From Sphingobacterium griseoflavum (GTDB lineage Bacteria > Bacteroidota > Bacteroidia > Sphingobacteriales > Sphingobacteriaceae), in assembly GCF_014653155.1 (NCBI RefSeq), contig NZ_BNAF01000006.1, positions 62,001 through 126,000 on the forward strand: a stretch of DNA of 64,000 nucleotides, in the 5' to 3' direction. The notes beneath the pieces are model-generated. The model had not been told where the DNA came from. It saw only the letters and a list, made by a program, of their open reading frames with translations, and did not search any database. The stretch's first letter is position 1. Every line of letters starts with the position of its first letter. Positions 32,333 through 41,184 of this stretch are shown here, in pieces. The position numbers and the translations under genes were made by a program.

Positions 32333-32535
32333 TATGCAGTCCTTCCAACAAAGGTTAGTAATTCGTTGTTTTCTCCCTTTTTTGTCCAAACCCTAAATCT
32401 TTTATTTGTATGAGATTTAAAGCGGTACTGCAGCTGTCTTGCGTATGAGGGCTTTGCATCAACCTTAAATGCTTCATTTATAGACATATCGTCCATTAGC
32501 TTATTAAGGCTTTGTTTTTCTTCAATTTTTGGCAT
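32332..32535 (-). CDS. Small early protein, first gene opposite the repressor
   Basis: 67 residues from the ATG at 32535 (MPKIEEKQSLNKLMDDM), with GGAGAG upstream supporting this start over an ATG at 32550. A basic C-terminal half (YRFKSHTNKRFRVWTKKGE). It sits in the Cro position, but I do not see a clear HTH. Shares a base overlap with the KilA-N gene. Confidence 0.65.
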   Translation of the reverse strand: MPKIEEKQSLNKLMDDMSINEAFKVDAKPSYARQLQYRFKSHTNKRFRVWTKKGENNELLTFVGRTA

Positions 32536-32551
32536 GTGTACTCTCTCCATA

Positions 32552-32712
32552 ATAATACTAATACGTTACAATTCTATGACAAACATTAGTAATACACTTT
32601 GTACATTTGCACCACATGATGGGAATAATGTTAGTGATTTACTATCTGAACAATACAAAATTACTAACTATTAGTAATCATCCAAAATTTTAGTGCTAAT
32701 AATTAGTAATTA
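32552..32712. promoter_or_regulatory. Divergent immunity region with repeated TTAGTAAT operators
   Basis: At least five half-sites of the form TTAGTAAT/TTAGTGAT occur: 32585-32592, 32630-32638, 32671-32678, 32690-32698 and 32703-32710. The clearest dyad is ATTACTAA CTA TTAGTAAT at 32660-32678. They lie between the repressor gene and the oppositely oriented early genes, the place of lambda-like operators. The last copy ends 10 bases before the repressor start, so autoregulation is likely. Confidence 0.75.
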
Positions 32713-32720
32713 TTTTTTAT

Positions 32721-33371
32721 ATGCTTGAATATCAGGGAGAAAAATTTAGTAGTTGGATCAAAAAACATCTAAAGGAAACTGGATTAACCGCTGTTGACGC
32801 AAGGGAAAAGCTAGGAATTAGCAATACAGCATACTACAGCCTGTTTAAAAGCAAAAATTTATCAAGAGAGAGTGTAAACCGGATTGTTTCCGCTTTCAAG
32901 GTGTCCGAAGAGGAGATTTGGGGAGATGATCTATCTAAGTCGAACGCTAAGCCAGCATTATTCAAGGGTACTGGGCAACCTAACATGTGGGTGGTGCCAG
33001 TGAAAGCCCAGGGAGGGTTTTTAGAAGGATATGGAGACAGTGTTATACTGGAGCAGAACATAGAAAAGGTTTACTTTCCGTTTGTTGGGCAAGAGTGCTT
33101 TGCGTTCGAGATCGATGGGCTGAGCATGGTTACCGAATACATGCCCGGAGAATATTTTGTAGGCAGCCCTATAGAAAACTTCAAACACATGGTAAAAGGG
33201 AAGGTCTACGTGTTTCAAACAGTAGACGGAATAATTCTAAAAGAATTTGTTAAAATAGAAGAAGATAATATCTATCTTAGATCACAGAACGAAGATTATA
33301 ACCCTGTTAAGCCAATTTACTTGAAAGAGGTGAAGCGGGTATATCAACGCGAAATGATCATTAAAAACTAA
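32721..33371 (+). CDS. LexA/CI-type phage repressor (S24 peptidase)
   Basis: 216 residues. The N-terminal ~70 is an HTH (LTAVDAREKLGISNTAYYSL). The C-terminal S24 domain has the catalytic Ser135 in DGLSM and Lys174 in ILKEF. The cleavage site should lie near VPVKAQGGFLEGY (~93-105), although the usual Ala-Gly pair is not present. On DNA damage RecA-stimulated self-cleavage would induce the prophage. The operator cluster lies directly upstream. Confidence 0.9.
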   Translation: MLEYQGEKFSSWIKKHLKETGLTAVDAREKLGISNTAYYSLFKSKNLSRESVNRIVSAFKVSEEEIWGDDLSKSNAKPALFKGTGQPNMWVVPVKAQGGFLEGYGDSVILEQNIEKVYFPFVGQECFAFEIDGLSMVTEYMPGEYFVGSPIENFKHMVKGKVYVFQTVDGIILKEFVKIEEDNIYLRSQNEDYNPVKPIYLKEVKRVYQREMIIKN

Positions 33372-33381
33372 CCAATCTATT

Positions 33382-33555
33382 ATGAAGAAAATGTTTTTTT
33401 ACTTTATAGTATTGCTAGCGGTTTCGTATTCCTGCTCTAAGGGATGTACGTACAACGGCAAACCGCTTAAAGTGGGTCCGCAAGGCGGGTGTTACTATGT
33501 TACTGATAATGGTAATAAGGAATATGTTGATAGATCAGCTTGTAATTGTGATTAA
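33382..33555 (+). CDS. Small cysteine-rich lipoprotein
   Basis: 57 residues, from the ATG at 33382 to a TAA at 33555. Signal peptide and lipobox (VSYSC), then four more cysteines and the motif GPQGGCYYVTDNGNKEYVD, the pattern of small PBCV-type adaptor-like proteins common in Bacteroidota. It starts 11 bases after the repressor and is probably expressed in the lysogen. Confidence 0.7.
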   Translation: MKKMFFYFIVLLAVSYSCSKGCTYNGKPLKVGPQGGCYYVTDNGNKEYVDRSACNCD

Positions 33556-33567
33556 TCCAAATAAAAT

Positions 33568-33903
33568 ATGAGAATCTTAACAATATTGATTTGTAGTGTT
33601 CTTTTTTCTTGTTCTAAAGACGACAAAGACATTCAAGGAACTTGGCACACTATCAACTACGGTGAAGCTACATACCCCCATGTGGTTTTTGATAGCGGGG
33701 ATGTAAAAATAATAACATCGGAATCAGGATCGGGATGGTCTGGAAGCTACTCGATATCAAACAACCAAATTCTAATGAAGCAAGAAGGGAGTAGCGGTAA
33801 TTACAGATTTTCTTTTGATCTTAATGGAGATAAGCTATACATGAAAAATTTAGGCGAAGTAACACTAACTTTTCCGTACCACGAATTTAATCTAGGTAGA
33901 TAA
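33568..33903 (+). CDS. Lipocalin-like small lipoprotein
   Basis: 111 residues. Lipoprotein signal (LICSVLFSCSKDD), then a beta-rich body with DIQGTWHTINY, the GTW start of lipocalin-like folds. It lies 12 bases after the previous lipoprotein gene, in the repressor operon next to attR. That is where lysogenic-conversion genes are usually placed, so a surface-exclusion or host-fitness role is possible. Confidence 0.7.
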   Translation: MRILTILICSVLFSCSKDDKDIQGTWHTINYGEATYPHVVFDSGDVKIITSESGSGWSGSYSISNNQILMKQEGSSGNYRFSFDLNGDKLYMKNLGEVTLTFPYHEFNLGR

Positions 33904-34039
33904 ATCCTGGTTAAGATCAAAACTATTTAGGGATATTCTATAAAAATAGGATTGGGTAAAAAATACTGTTTTATAAAAGATTTACATGTTTTTACGCATA
34001 ATTATAAAAAACTGTAAATAAGGTCTTTATATGCTTGTT

Positions 34040-34068
34040 GAAAAGGGTTCGAATCCCTCTCTCTCCGC
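34040..34068 (+). other. tRNA 3'-end fragment, candidate attR core
   Basis: AAAAGGGTTCGAATCCCTC followed by TCTCTCCGC forms the T-arm and 3' acceptor half of a tRNA. No D-arm or anticodon arm precedes it; upstream is phage sequence. A tRNA 3' half followed by its terminator is the usual attR of an element integrated in a tRNA gene. The intact tRNA and integrase should lie left of the window. Confidence 0.7.
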
Positions 34069-34364
34069 TGAAAGCTTCAATTCAAAAGATTGGAGCTTTT
34101 TTTGTGTCCAGCGTTGTTCACATGTTCGCTGAGGGATGAGAACCCTGAGGTTCGATCCGAAGGAGGTTTAGGGCCTGGTGCGGGGTAGTGGGGCTAAACC
34201 AATCCCTCTCTCTCCGCTGAAAGCTTCAATTCAAAAGATTGGAGCTTTTTTTGTCCAGCGTTGTTCACATGTTCGCTGAGGGATGAGAACCTTTGGGTTC
34301 GATCCGAAGGAGGTTTAGGGCCTGGCGCGGGGTAGTGGGGCTAAACCAATCCCTTTCTCTCCGC
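34052..34364 (+). repeat. Tandem 149/147-bp repeat bearing tRNA 3' ends
   Basis: Copy 1 at 34052-34200 and copy 2 at 34201-34347 differ at few positions (including GTGTCC versus GTCC). A third partial start follows at 34348-34364 (AATCCCTTTCTCTCCGC). Each unit opens with the tRNA 3' end and contains a terminator (34071-34103; 34220-34252) and a GGTTTAG...CTAAACC stem. Probably duplicated attachment sequence. Confidence 0.8.
34071..34103 (+). terminator. tRNA terminator
   Basis: AAAGCTTCAA pairs with TTGGAGCTTT (one wobble), followed by TTTTTTT. It is the natural terminator of the tRNA whose 3' end lies just upstream. A copy occurs at 34220-34252. Confidence 0.8.
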
Positions 34365-35014
34365 GATCAACTAGAAGCGTTTAGCTAAAAAGTTAGAATT
34401 TTCTTTTTCTGCTACTTACAATCCGTAAGATAATAGAATAAATTAGAATTTAAAGTCAATTGGCAGCGTTTATGCCACAGCTTTGGCAGCGCTTTGAAAC
34501 GCCAATATCATAGCTCTTACTACAGTGTAGTTTTTTGTTTTTTGTGGGGTTTTAGCATTAGGGTGTTAATTCTGCGCTGGCAGAGTTATTTAAGCTCCTA
34601 TTTAAAGCAAGGTATTTAGTGGGGATTGATAAAAATAATTATGACGATGTGGCAGAGAAAAAATGAGAAGGGTTTATACTACAAGTACTTTTAGCGTTTT
34701 TTGATCGCGCCGTCTCCACAGCGATCAAAATCAAATTTTTCACTTTCCAGTTCCTGCGACTAAAGTGAAAATTCTTTACCTCACATAGAAGGAATTTTTT
34801 AAATGTCTCCATATCATGAGTTGCTGGTTTGGATTATCCTGCTTCCGATTACCGGGTAAAAGCCTCCTTTAAACATTATTACTCCTTTAAAAAACATTTG
34901 TAGCATTCTGTGGGAAGCAATACCACTACTTTTATCCTAGATTTTGGATACATCTAATTGGGTTCTGAATCTATTATAAACTGAAGTAAAGGTAAACCTA
35001 TAAAATTCCGACGA
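34365..35014. other. 650-base intergenic region between attR and the xylan locus
   Basis: No coding frame is convincing. It is AT-rich and holds two neighbouring perfect 10-bp hairpins: TTTTGATCGC/GCGATCAAAA (34699-34730) and TTTTCACTTT/AAAGTGAAAA (34737-34771). It presumably contains the promoter of the GH115 operon, but I cannot place it with confidence. Confidence 0.6.
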
Positions 35015-37537
35015 ATGATAAGAAACAAATGGATGTATGCTATTGTACTATTATTTATGTGCATCCATTCCGGGGCGCAGCATACGGCGACTCCAAACTT
35101 TATAAACATCCAGCCAAAGGAGGGAGACATTCCGCTTGTTAGCAATAGTGTAGCGACTGCCGTTCTGTTTGATTCTCACGACCATCAGGGAGTGTTGCGG
35201 GCGATAAAGACATTGCAGGAAGATTTTAGCCGTTTGGGCGCCTCGCCGGGCGATGTACATGCACCGCATCGTATTATAATAGGTACGCTGGGATCGTCAG
35301 CGTATATAGACAAATTGATAGCATTGAAGAAGATTGATGGTGGAGAATTATTTGGGGCTACCGAAAAGTTTATTATTCAACATGTTGCTGAACCTGGCGA
35401 AGGTATTGCTTCAGCGATTGTCATTGCAGGAAGCGACAAGCGAGGTACCATCTATGGGATATATGAGCTTTCCAGACAGATGGGAATATCGCCATGGTAT
35501 TACTGGGCCGATGTGCCTGTCATAAAACAGGCTAACCTCTATTTCAATCCTGGCATCTATACGGCTGGTGAGCCGAAAGTCCGTTATCGTGGTATTTTTC
35601 TTAACGACGAAGCTCCGGCCTTATCAGGCTGGAGTAAAGCAACTTTCGGCGGCTTCAATAGTCAGTTTTACGAAAAGGTGTTTGAGTTGCTGTTGCGGCT
35701 GAAAGCCAATTTTTTATGGCCCGCTATGTGGGGTAGTGCATTTTATGACGATGATCCCGCGAATGGTGCGTTAGCCGATGAGATGGGCATTGTAATAAGT
35801 ACCTCTCATCATGAGCCCATGGCGCGGGCGCAGCAGGAATGGAAACGTCATGGCAACGGCGGGAGCTGGGACTACACGAATAATTCGGATGGCCTAAGAT
35901 CCTTTTGGCGAGGGGGTATGGAGCGAACTAAAAACTGGGAGACAGTCGTGACCCTTGCTATGCGGGGCGATGGCGACGAGCCGATGAGCGAAGAACAAGA
36001 TGTAAAGCTATTGCAACAGATTGTTAAAGATCAGAGAAAAATTATTGCAGAGGTTACCGGAAAAAAAGCAGAGCAAAAACCACAGGTATGGGCGCTTTAT
36101 AAAGAGGTGCAAGACTACTACGATAAAGGTATGCGCGTTCCTGAGGATGTTACGCTTTTATTTTGCGACGACAACTGGGGTAACGTCCGTAAGCTGCCCG
36201 CGCTGGATGCAAAACCAAGAAAAGGCGGCTATGGTATGTATTACCATTTCGATTACGTCGGCGCACCACGTAATTCGAAGTGGGTAAATGTCAGTCAAAT
36301 ACAACGTGTTTGGGAGCAGATGAACCTGACCTACAGACATGGGGTAAATCGCATATGGGTAGTCAACGTCGGCGACTTAAAACCGATGGAATTTCCCATC
36401 TCTTTCTTCTTGGACATGGCTTGGGATCCCGATCGCTTTCATGCAACAAATCTATTATCCTATACGAAAGATTGGGCCGAACAACAATTTGGAAAAGCGC
36501 ATGCGCACGAGATTGCCCGGCTTTTGGATTTATATACGAAATATAACCATCGCGTTACGCCTGAATTGCTTGATCACAGAACATTTAGCCTCAACCATTA
36601 CAACGAGTTTCAACAGGTGGTGGATGCTTATAAAGACCTCCTACTGGACGCGATGCGCCTGTATAACATGCTCCCGGATGCACAGCGCGATGCTTACGAC
36701 CAATTGGTTCTTTTTCCGATAAACGCATGTGCGAATTTGTACGAAATGTACCTAGCAAAAGCAAAAAATGATTGGTATTACCAACAAAAAGACCTGCGTG
36801 CCAACTACTGGGCAGATCAAGTAAAATTAGCATTTGGTCGCGATTCTTTACTGACAGATCACTTCAACAATCGCATTGCCGGTGGTAAATGGAAACATAT
36901 GATGGATCAAGTTCGCATTGGCTATACGAGCTGGAACGATCCCGCTCGAAGCATTATGCCAAAGATACATTACGTAGATAGTACCCTGCACACGCGTGAC
37001 AAGATTTTCATAGAAAAAGACGGAGTGGTAGCTATCGAAGCCATGAATTTCCATGATGCGAAAACGTCCAACGGTATCGTATGGACAGAGATTCCGAATC
37101 TAGGGAAAACCCATTCTGCAGTAACTACCATGCCGGTTACCCATAAGCTTGGTGATGATACTTATCTCGAGTATAAAATGGCCATATCAACCATAGGAGA
37201 GGGTAAACTTATGGTATTGACATCGCCAACGCTAAACTATAATGCCAACCAAGGTCTCCGCTATGCTGTATCGATAAATGGGGGAGCGGAGCAGGTTATC
37301 AACATTAACGGACACTACCGGGGAGAGCTCGGACAATGGCAAGCAAGAAGAATTATAGAAAATCAGAGCACACATCAATTTTCGCAAGCCGGCGAGTACA
37401 GCGTTAGGATCCGTCCGCTAGAACAGGGAATTGTGATCCAAAAGATCATATTGGACATGGGCGGACGCAAACCCTCTTATTTAGGCCCGCCGGAAAGCAA
37501 ACAAAAAGATACCTTATTGAACCCAGCTAAACCATGA
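35015..37537 (+). CDS. GH115 alpha-glucuronidase
   Basis: 840 residues, secreted (signal MYAIVLLFMCIHSGAQ). It has the GH115 order: an N-terminal Rossmann-like domain (IAGSDKRGTIYGIYELSRQ), the core with YRGIFLNDEAPALSGW, LKANFLWPAMWGSAFYDDD and STSHHEPMARAQ, then FCDDNWGNVR, and a C-terminal beta domain. GH115 removes (4-O-methyl-)glucuronic acid from internal xylose units, which GH67 cannot do. Overlaps the symporter gene by 4 bases (ATGA). Confidence 0.93.
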   Translation: MIRNKWMYAIVLLFMCIHSGAQHTATPNFINIQPKEGDIPLVSNSVATAVLFDSHDHQGVLRAIKTLQEDFSRLGASPGDVHAPHRIIIGTLGSSAYIDKLIALKKIDGGELFGATEKFIIQHVAEPGEGIASAIVIAGSDKRGTIYGIYELSRQMGISPWYYWADVPVIKQANLYFNPGIYTAGEPKVRYRGIFLNDEAPALSGWSKATFGGFNSQFYEKVFELLLRLKANFLWPAMWGSAFYDDDPANGALADEMGIVISTSHHEPMARAQQEWKRHGNGGSWDYTNNSDGLRSFWRGGMERTKNWETVVTLAMRGDGDEPMSEEQDVKLLQQIVKDQRKIIAEVTGKKAEQKPQVWALYKEVQDYYDKGMRVPEDVTLLFCDDNWGNVRKLPALDAKPRKGGYGMYYHFDYVGAPRNSKWVNVSQIQRVWEQMNLTYRHGVNRIWVVNVGDLKPMEFPISFFLDMAWDPDRFHATNLLSYTKDWAEQQFGKAHAHEIARLLDLYTKYNHRVTPELLDHRTFSLNHYNEFQQVVDAYKDLLLDAMRLYNMLPDAQRDAYDQLVLFPINACANLYEMYLAKAKNDWYYQQKDLRANYWADQVKLAFGRDSLLTDHFNNRIAGGKWKHMMDQVRIGYTSWNDPARSIMPKIHYVDSTLHTRDKIFIEKDGVVAIEAMNFHDAKTSNGIVWTEIPNLGKTHSAVTTMPVTHKLGDDTYLEYKMAISTIGEGKLMVLTSPTLNYNANQGLRYAVSINGGAEQVININGHYRGELGQWQARRIIENQSTHQFSQAGEYSVRIRPLEQGIVIQKIILDMGGRKPSYLGPPESKQKDTLLNPAKP

Positions 37538-39048
37538 TAACAACAAAGAGCACACAAAAAGTATCTTTCGCAGAAAAAGTAGGATACAGTCTTGGAGACG
37601 GCGCTGCCAACCTCGTTTTTCAGATGATGATGATGTTTCAGCTCTTCTTTTATACCGATGTCTTCGGTATAAAAGCGACTGCTGCTGGTATGATCTTGCT
37701 GGTTGTCCGGTTATCGGATGCATTTATCGATCCGTTAGCCGGCATACTGGCCGACCGTACCCAAACAAAATGGGGTAAATATCGGCCATGGATTCTGTGG
37801 ACCTCCCTTCCATTTTCCGTTTTTTTCGTGCTATCATTTACCACACCCGACATCAATGAAAAAGCGAAGATATGGTATGCCGGTATAAGCTATACGATAT
37901 TAATGGCTATGTATTCGTTCAATAATACACCCTACGCATCATTAGGCGGTGTAATGAGCAGCGATATTCGCGAGCGAACCAGTATATCATCGATTAGATT
38001 TGTAACGGCAACTATAGCCACGTTTGTCGTTCAAGGGTTAACCTTACCGTTGGTTAGCAAATTTGGACAAGGAAATGCTGAAAAAGGTTGGTTTTGGACT
38101 ATTACGCTTTACGCTACAGTTGGTTTGGTCCTACTTATGATTGCTTTCTTGTCCGCTCGCGAACGAATAGCGCCGCCACCCGGCCAAAAGCCATCGGTAA
38201 AGCAAGATTTTAAGGATATCGTATCCTGCCTGCCTTGGCGATCGATGTTTGTCCTCACTTTATTTCTCTTTGTTACACTTGCCATGTGGGGCAGTGCCAT
38301 GTCTTACTATTTTAACTACTACGTGGATAAAGGTGCACTTTTCGACCTATTGTCTAAAATTGGATTGACGAGTTCCTTAAATACCACGGAAGGGAGCTGG
38401 CAAAAGCTTTTGGACGCGTTTGGTCTCATTGTGTACCGAGAAGAACAGGTGTTTGCTGTAGGATTCAGCTTGTTCAACATGATCGGACAGTTGGTAACAC
38501 TGGTCGCTGTTGTTGCCCTTTCTCAATTTTTAGCAGGACTATTCGGTAAAAAAAAGGTTTTCATTATTTGTTTAGCACTCACCGCATTATTTACCGCGCT
38601 ATTTTTCTTTATTCCTGCCCACCGAATCGACTGGATTTTTACCGTAAATATTTTAAAAAGCCTGGCCTATGCCCCGACCATACCTTTGTTATGGGCGATG
38701 ATGGGCGACGTTGCCGACTATTCCGAATGGAAAAACGGCCGTCGTGCAACCGGTTTTGTGTTCGCAGGAATTGTTTTTGCGCTTAAAGCAGGACTGGGCA
38801 TTGGGGGTGCTTTATGTGGCGGCCTCATCGATGCCTTTGGTTTTTTACCCAATGTGCCCCAAAGTGAAACAAGCCTTTACGGCATTCGGCTAGTTGCAAG
38901 TTTAGTGCCTGCTACAACGTTTTTAGTAGGAGTACTAGCCCTCCTTTTTTACCCGATATCGAAGAAGTTCAACGAAGATATACAAGTCGAATTGATGCTG
39001 CGCCGCTCATCCGAAACAACTGCCAAAACACGCTTAAATGAAAATTAA
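37534..39048 (+). CDS. GPH-family sugar/cation symporter
   Basis: 504 residues with ~12 membrane segments. The GPH start is clear: EKVGYSLGDGAANLVF, FFYTDVFGIKATAAG and RLSDAFIDPLAGILADRT. These transporters move xylose, xylosides or uronides into the cytoplasm with a cation. Coupled to GH115 (ATGA) and 3 bases before the GH10 gene, so it likely imports xylo-oligosaccharides released in the periplasm. Confidence 0.92.
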   Translation: MITTKSTQKVSFAEKVGYSLGDGAANLVFQMMMMFQLFFYTDVFGIKATAAGMILLVVRLSDAFIDPLAGILADRTQTKWGKYRPWILWTSLPFSVFFVLSFTTPDINEKAKIWYAGISYTILMAMYSFNNTPYASLGGVMSSDIRERTSISSIRFVTATIATFVVQGLTLPLVSKFGQGNAEKGWFWTITLYATVGLVLLMIAFLSARERIAPPPGQKPSVKQDFKDIVSCLPWRSMFVLTLFLFVTLAMWGSAMSYYFNYYVDKGALFDLLSKIGLTSSLNTTEGSWQKLLDAFGLIVYREEQVFAVGFSLFNMIGQLVTLVAVVALSQFLAGLFGKKKVFIICLALTALFTALFFFIPAHRIDWIFTVNILKSLAYAPTIPLLWAMMGDVADYSEWKNGRRATGFVFAGIVFALKAGLGIGGALCGGLIDAFGFLPNVPQSETSLYGIRLVASLVPATTFLVGVLALLFYPISKKFNEDIQVELMLRRSSETTAKTRLNEN

Positions 39049-39051
39049 TAT

Positions 39052-40194
39052 ATGAATCTATCTAAAACATTAGCACTCCTAGCTGCGGCAGTCCTTGCTA
39101 TAGGCTGTATGGCGACGAAACCACCGTATCGTCAAGCAGGGGCAGATCATTCGCTGAAAGAAGCTTATTCCGATAAATTTTTCATCGGCACCGCCCTCAA
39201 TCTCACGCAGATTAAGGGTCGGAATCCGAAAGCGTTGGAGGTGCTGGAACGTCATTTCAATTCTATCGTTGCAGAAAATTGTATGAAAAGTATGTACTTG
39301 CAACCGAAGGAAGGTGAATTTTTCTTTGATGACGCGGATGCCTTTGTTGCACTAGGCGAGAAGAACAATATGCATATCGTCGGCCATACGCTGATCTGGC
39401 ATTCCCAGACACCATCTTGGTTTTTTGTCGATAAAGATGGACAACAGGTGTCGCGCGAGGTGCTGATCGACCGCATGAAACAGCACATAACAACCGTGGT
39501 GTCTAGATATAAAGGTCGGATCCATGGATGGGACGTGGTCAATGAGGCCGTGCTTGATAACGGTGAATGGCGTAAAAGCAAATTCTATGAAATCATTGGG
39601 GAGGATTTTGTTCGTCTCGCCTTCGAGTTTGCACACGCGGCAGATCCCAATGCCGAACTGTACTACAATGATTATTCCACGGCAAACCCTACCAAGCGAA
39701 ATGGTATCGCGCGTATGGTCAAACAGGTCTTGGATCAAGGCGGTCGGGTGCATGCGATTGGTATGCAGGAACACCATGGGTTAGATAACCCTCCCTTAGA
39801 AGAGGTAGAACAGACGATACTAACCTTTGCCGGTTTGGGCACCAAGGTGATGGTTACCGAGATGGACATTTCGGTGTTGCCGCACGCTAGACCGAATATG
39901 GGTGCTGAAATCAGTGAAACCTACGCATATCGCGAGGCTCTCAACCCTTATACGAAAGGTTTGCCAGACTCAGCAATGCAAGCACTGGGAGATCGATACA
40001 CCGAGTTTTTTAAACTGTACCTGAAACACCAAGATAAGATTACACGGGTCACCATGTGGGGCATCAGCGATGCGGATTCCTGGAAAAATGGTTTTCCAAT
40101 CCGAGGACGCACGGACTACCCGCTGTTATTTGACAGGGCGTACGAGCCTAAGCCCTTCGTCAGTGAATTAGTGACTTTAGCCAAAAATAAATGA
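39052..40194 (+). CDS. GH10 endo-1,4-beta-xylanase
   Basis: 380 residues with a lipoprotein signal (LAAAVLAIGCMA, Cys19). GH10 motifs are intact: VGHTLIWHSQTPSWF, WDVVNEAV with acid/base Glu165, and VTEMDIS with nucleophile Glu270, plus YNDYST. It cuts xylan backbones and is probably a periplasmic or surface lipoprotein that produces xylo-oligosaccharides. It is a useful reference for the degenerate GH10 at 51.3-53.0 kb. Confidence 0.95.
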   Translation: MNLSKTLALLAAAVLAIGCMATKPPYRQAGADHSLKEAYSDKFFIGTALNLTQIKGRNPKALEVLERHFNSIVAENCMKSMYLQPKEGEFFFDDADAFVALGEKNNMHIVGHTLIWHSQTPSWFFVDKDGQQVSREVLIDRMKQHITTVVSRYKGRIHGWDVVNEAVLDNGEWRKSKFYEIIGEDFVRLAFEFAHAADPNAELYYNDYSTANPTKRNGIARMVKQVLDQGGRVHAIGMQEHHGLDNPPLEEVEQTILTFAGLGTKVMVTEMDISVLPHARPNMGAEISETYAYREALNPYTKGLPDSAMQALGDRYTEFFKLYLKHQDKITRVTMWGISDADSWKNGFPIRGRTDYPLLFDRAYEPKPFVSELVTLAKNK

Positions 40195-40215
40195 CTGTAT
40201 AACGATCCAAATGAT

Positions 40216-41181
40216 ATGAGCAATTCTCATTACTTATTCCCAGCAGATTTTATGGCCGATCCATCGGCGCACGTTTTTGAAGACAAGCTATATATTTATC
40301 CATCTCATGATCGAGAAAGTGGTAAACCCGAAAACGACGACGGCGACCATTTCGATATGCGGGATTACCATGTGTTCTCGCTAGAAGAGGTGGGCGGTAA
40401 AGTGACCGATCACGGCAGCGTGCTTGCGCTGGAAGATATTCCCTGGGCAGGTCGGCAATTATGGGATTCAGACGTCGCACACTGCGATGGAAAGTATTAC
40501 ATGTATTTTTCCTTAAAAGATCAAACCGATATCTTCCGCCTTGGGGTAGCCGTAAGCAACACGCCTTATGGTCCATTTGTTCCCCAGGATGATCCTATTC
40601 GAGGTAGTTATAGCATAGACCCTTGTGCATTTCAAGATTCCGACGGTCGTTACTATTTGTATTTTGGTGGCATCTGGGGTGGACAATTGCAGTCTTATCG
40701 CAATAACAAGCTGTATCCCTCTGGTTTACTTCCACATTTCCATGAGCCTGCACTGACACCAAAAGTAGCGCGCCTGGGCAAAGACATGCTGCAGTTTGCT
40801 GAAGAGCCTCAGGATCTGCTGATCGTGGACGAGCAGGGCGAACCACTGAAGCAGGGCGATACAGAACGGCGGTTTTTTGAGGCTTCGTGGATGCATAAAT
40901 ATCAGGACAAATACTATTTTTCGTATTCTACAGGAGATACGCATCAGATCGCGTATGCCATTGGAGAGAGTCCTTACGGACCATTTACCTATCAAGGCGT
41001 TGTGCTGACTCCCGTTGTGGGCTGGACTACCCATCACAGCATCGTCGAGTACAACGGTACGTGGTATCTTTTCTACCATGATTCGGTGCCATCTGGCGGT
41101 AAAACATGGTTACGCAGCATGAAAATGGTGGAGTTAAGTTATGACGAGCAAGGACGTATTAAAACTATTGAGGGACAATAG
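40216..41181 (+). CDS. GH43 beta-xylosidase-type glycosidase (cytoplasmic)
   Basis: 321 residues without a signal peptide, so cytoplasmic. Five-bladed propeller landmarks are visible: ADPSAHVFEDKLYIYPSHD (catalytic base Asp15), SIDPCAF (pKa-modulating Asp) and RRFFEASWMHKY (acid Glu). Probably splits xylobiose and short oligosaccharides brought in by the symporter. Fits GH43 subfamily 1 by look; the subfamily is not certain. Confidence 0.88.
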   Translation: MSNSHYLFPADFMADPSAHVFEDKLYIYPSHDRESGKPENDDGDHFDMRDYHVFSLEEVGGKVTDHGSVLALEDIPWAGRQLWDSDVAHCDGKYYMYFSLKDQTDIFRLGVAVSNTPYGPFVPQDDPIRGSYSIDPCAFQDSDGRYYLYFGGIWGGQLQSYRNNKLYPSGLLPHFHEPALTPKVARLGKDMLQFAEEPQDLLIVDEQGEPLKQGDTERRFFEASWMHKYQDKYYFSYSTGDTHQIAYAIGESPYGPFTYQGVVLTPVVGWTTHHSIVEYNGTWYLFYHDSVPSGGKTWLRSMKMVELSYDEQGRIKTIEGQ

Positions 41182-41184
41182 CCT

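Noticed and set aside
34052..34364. CRISPR-like array from the direct repeats
   Set aside because: Only two long tandem copies with no spacers and no cas genes; each unit contains a tRNA end and a terminator.
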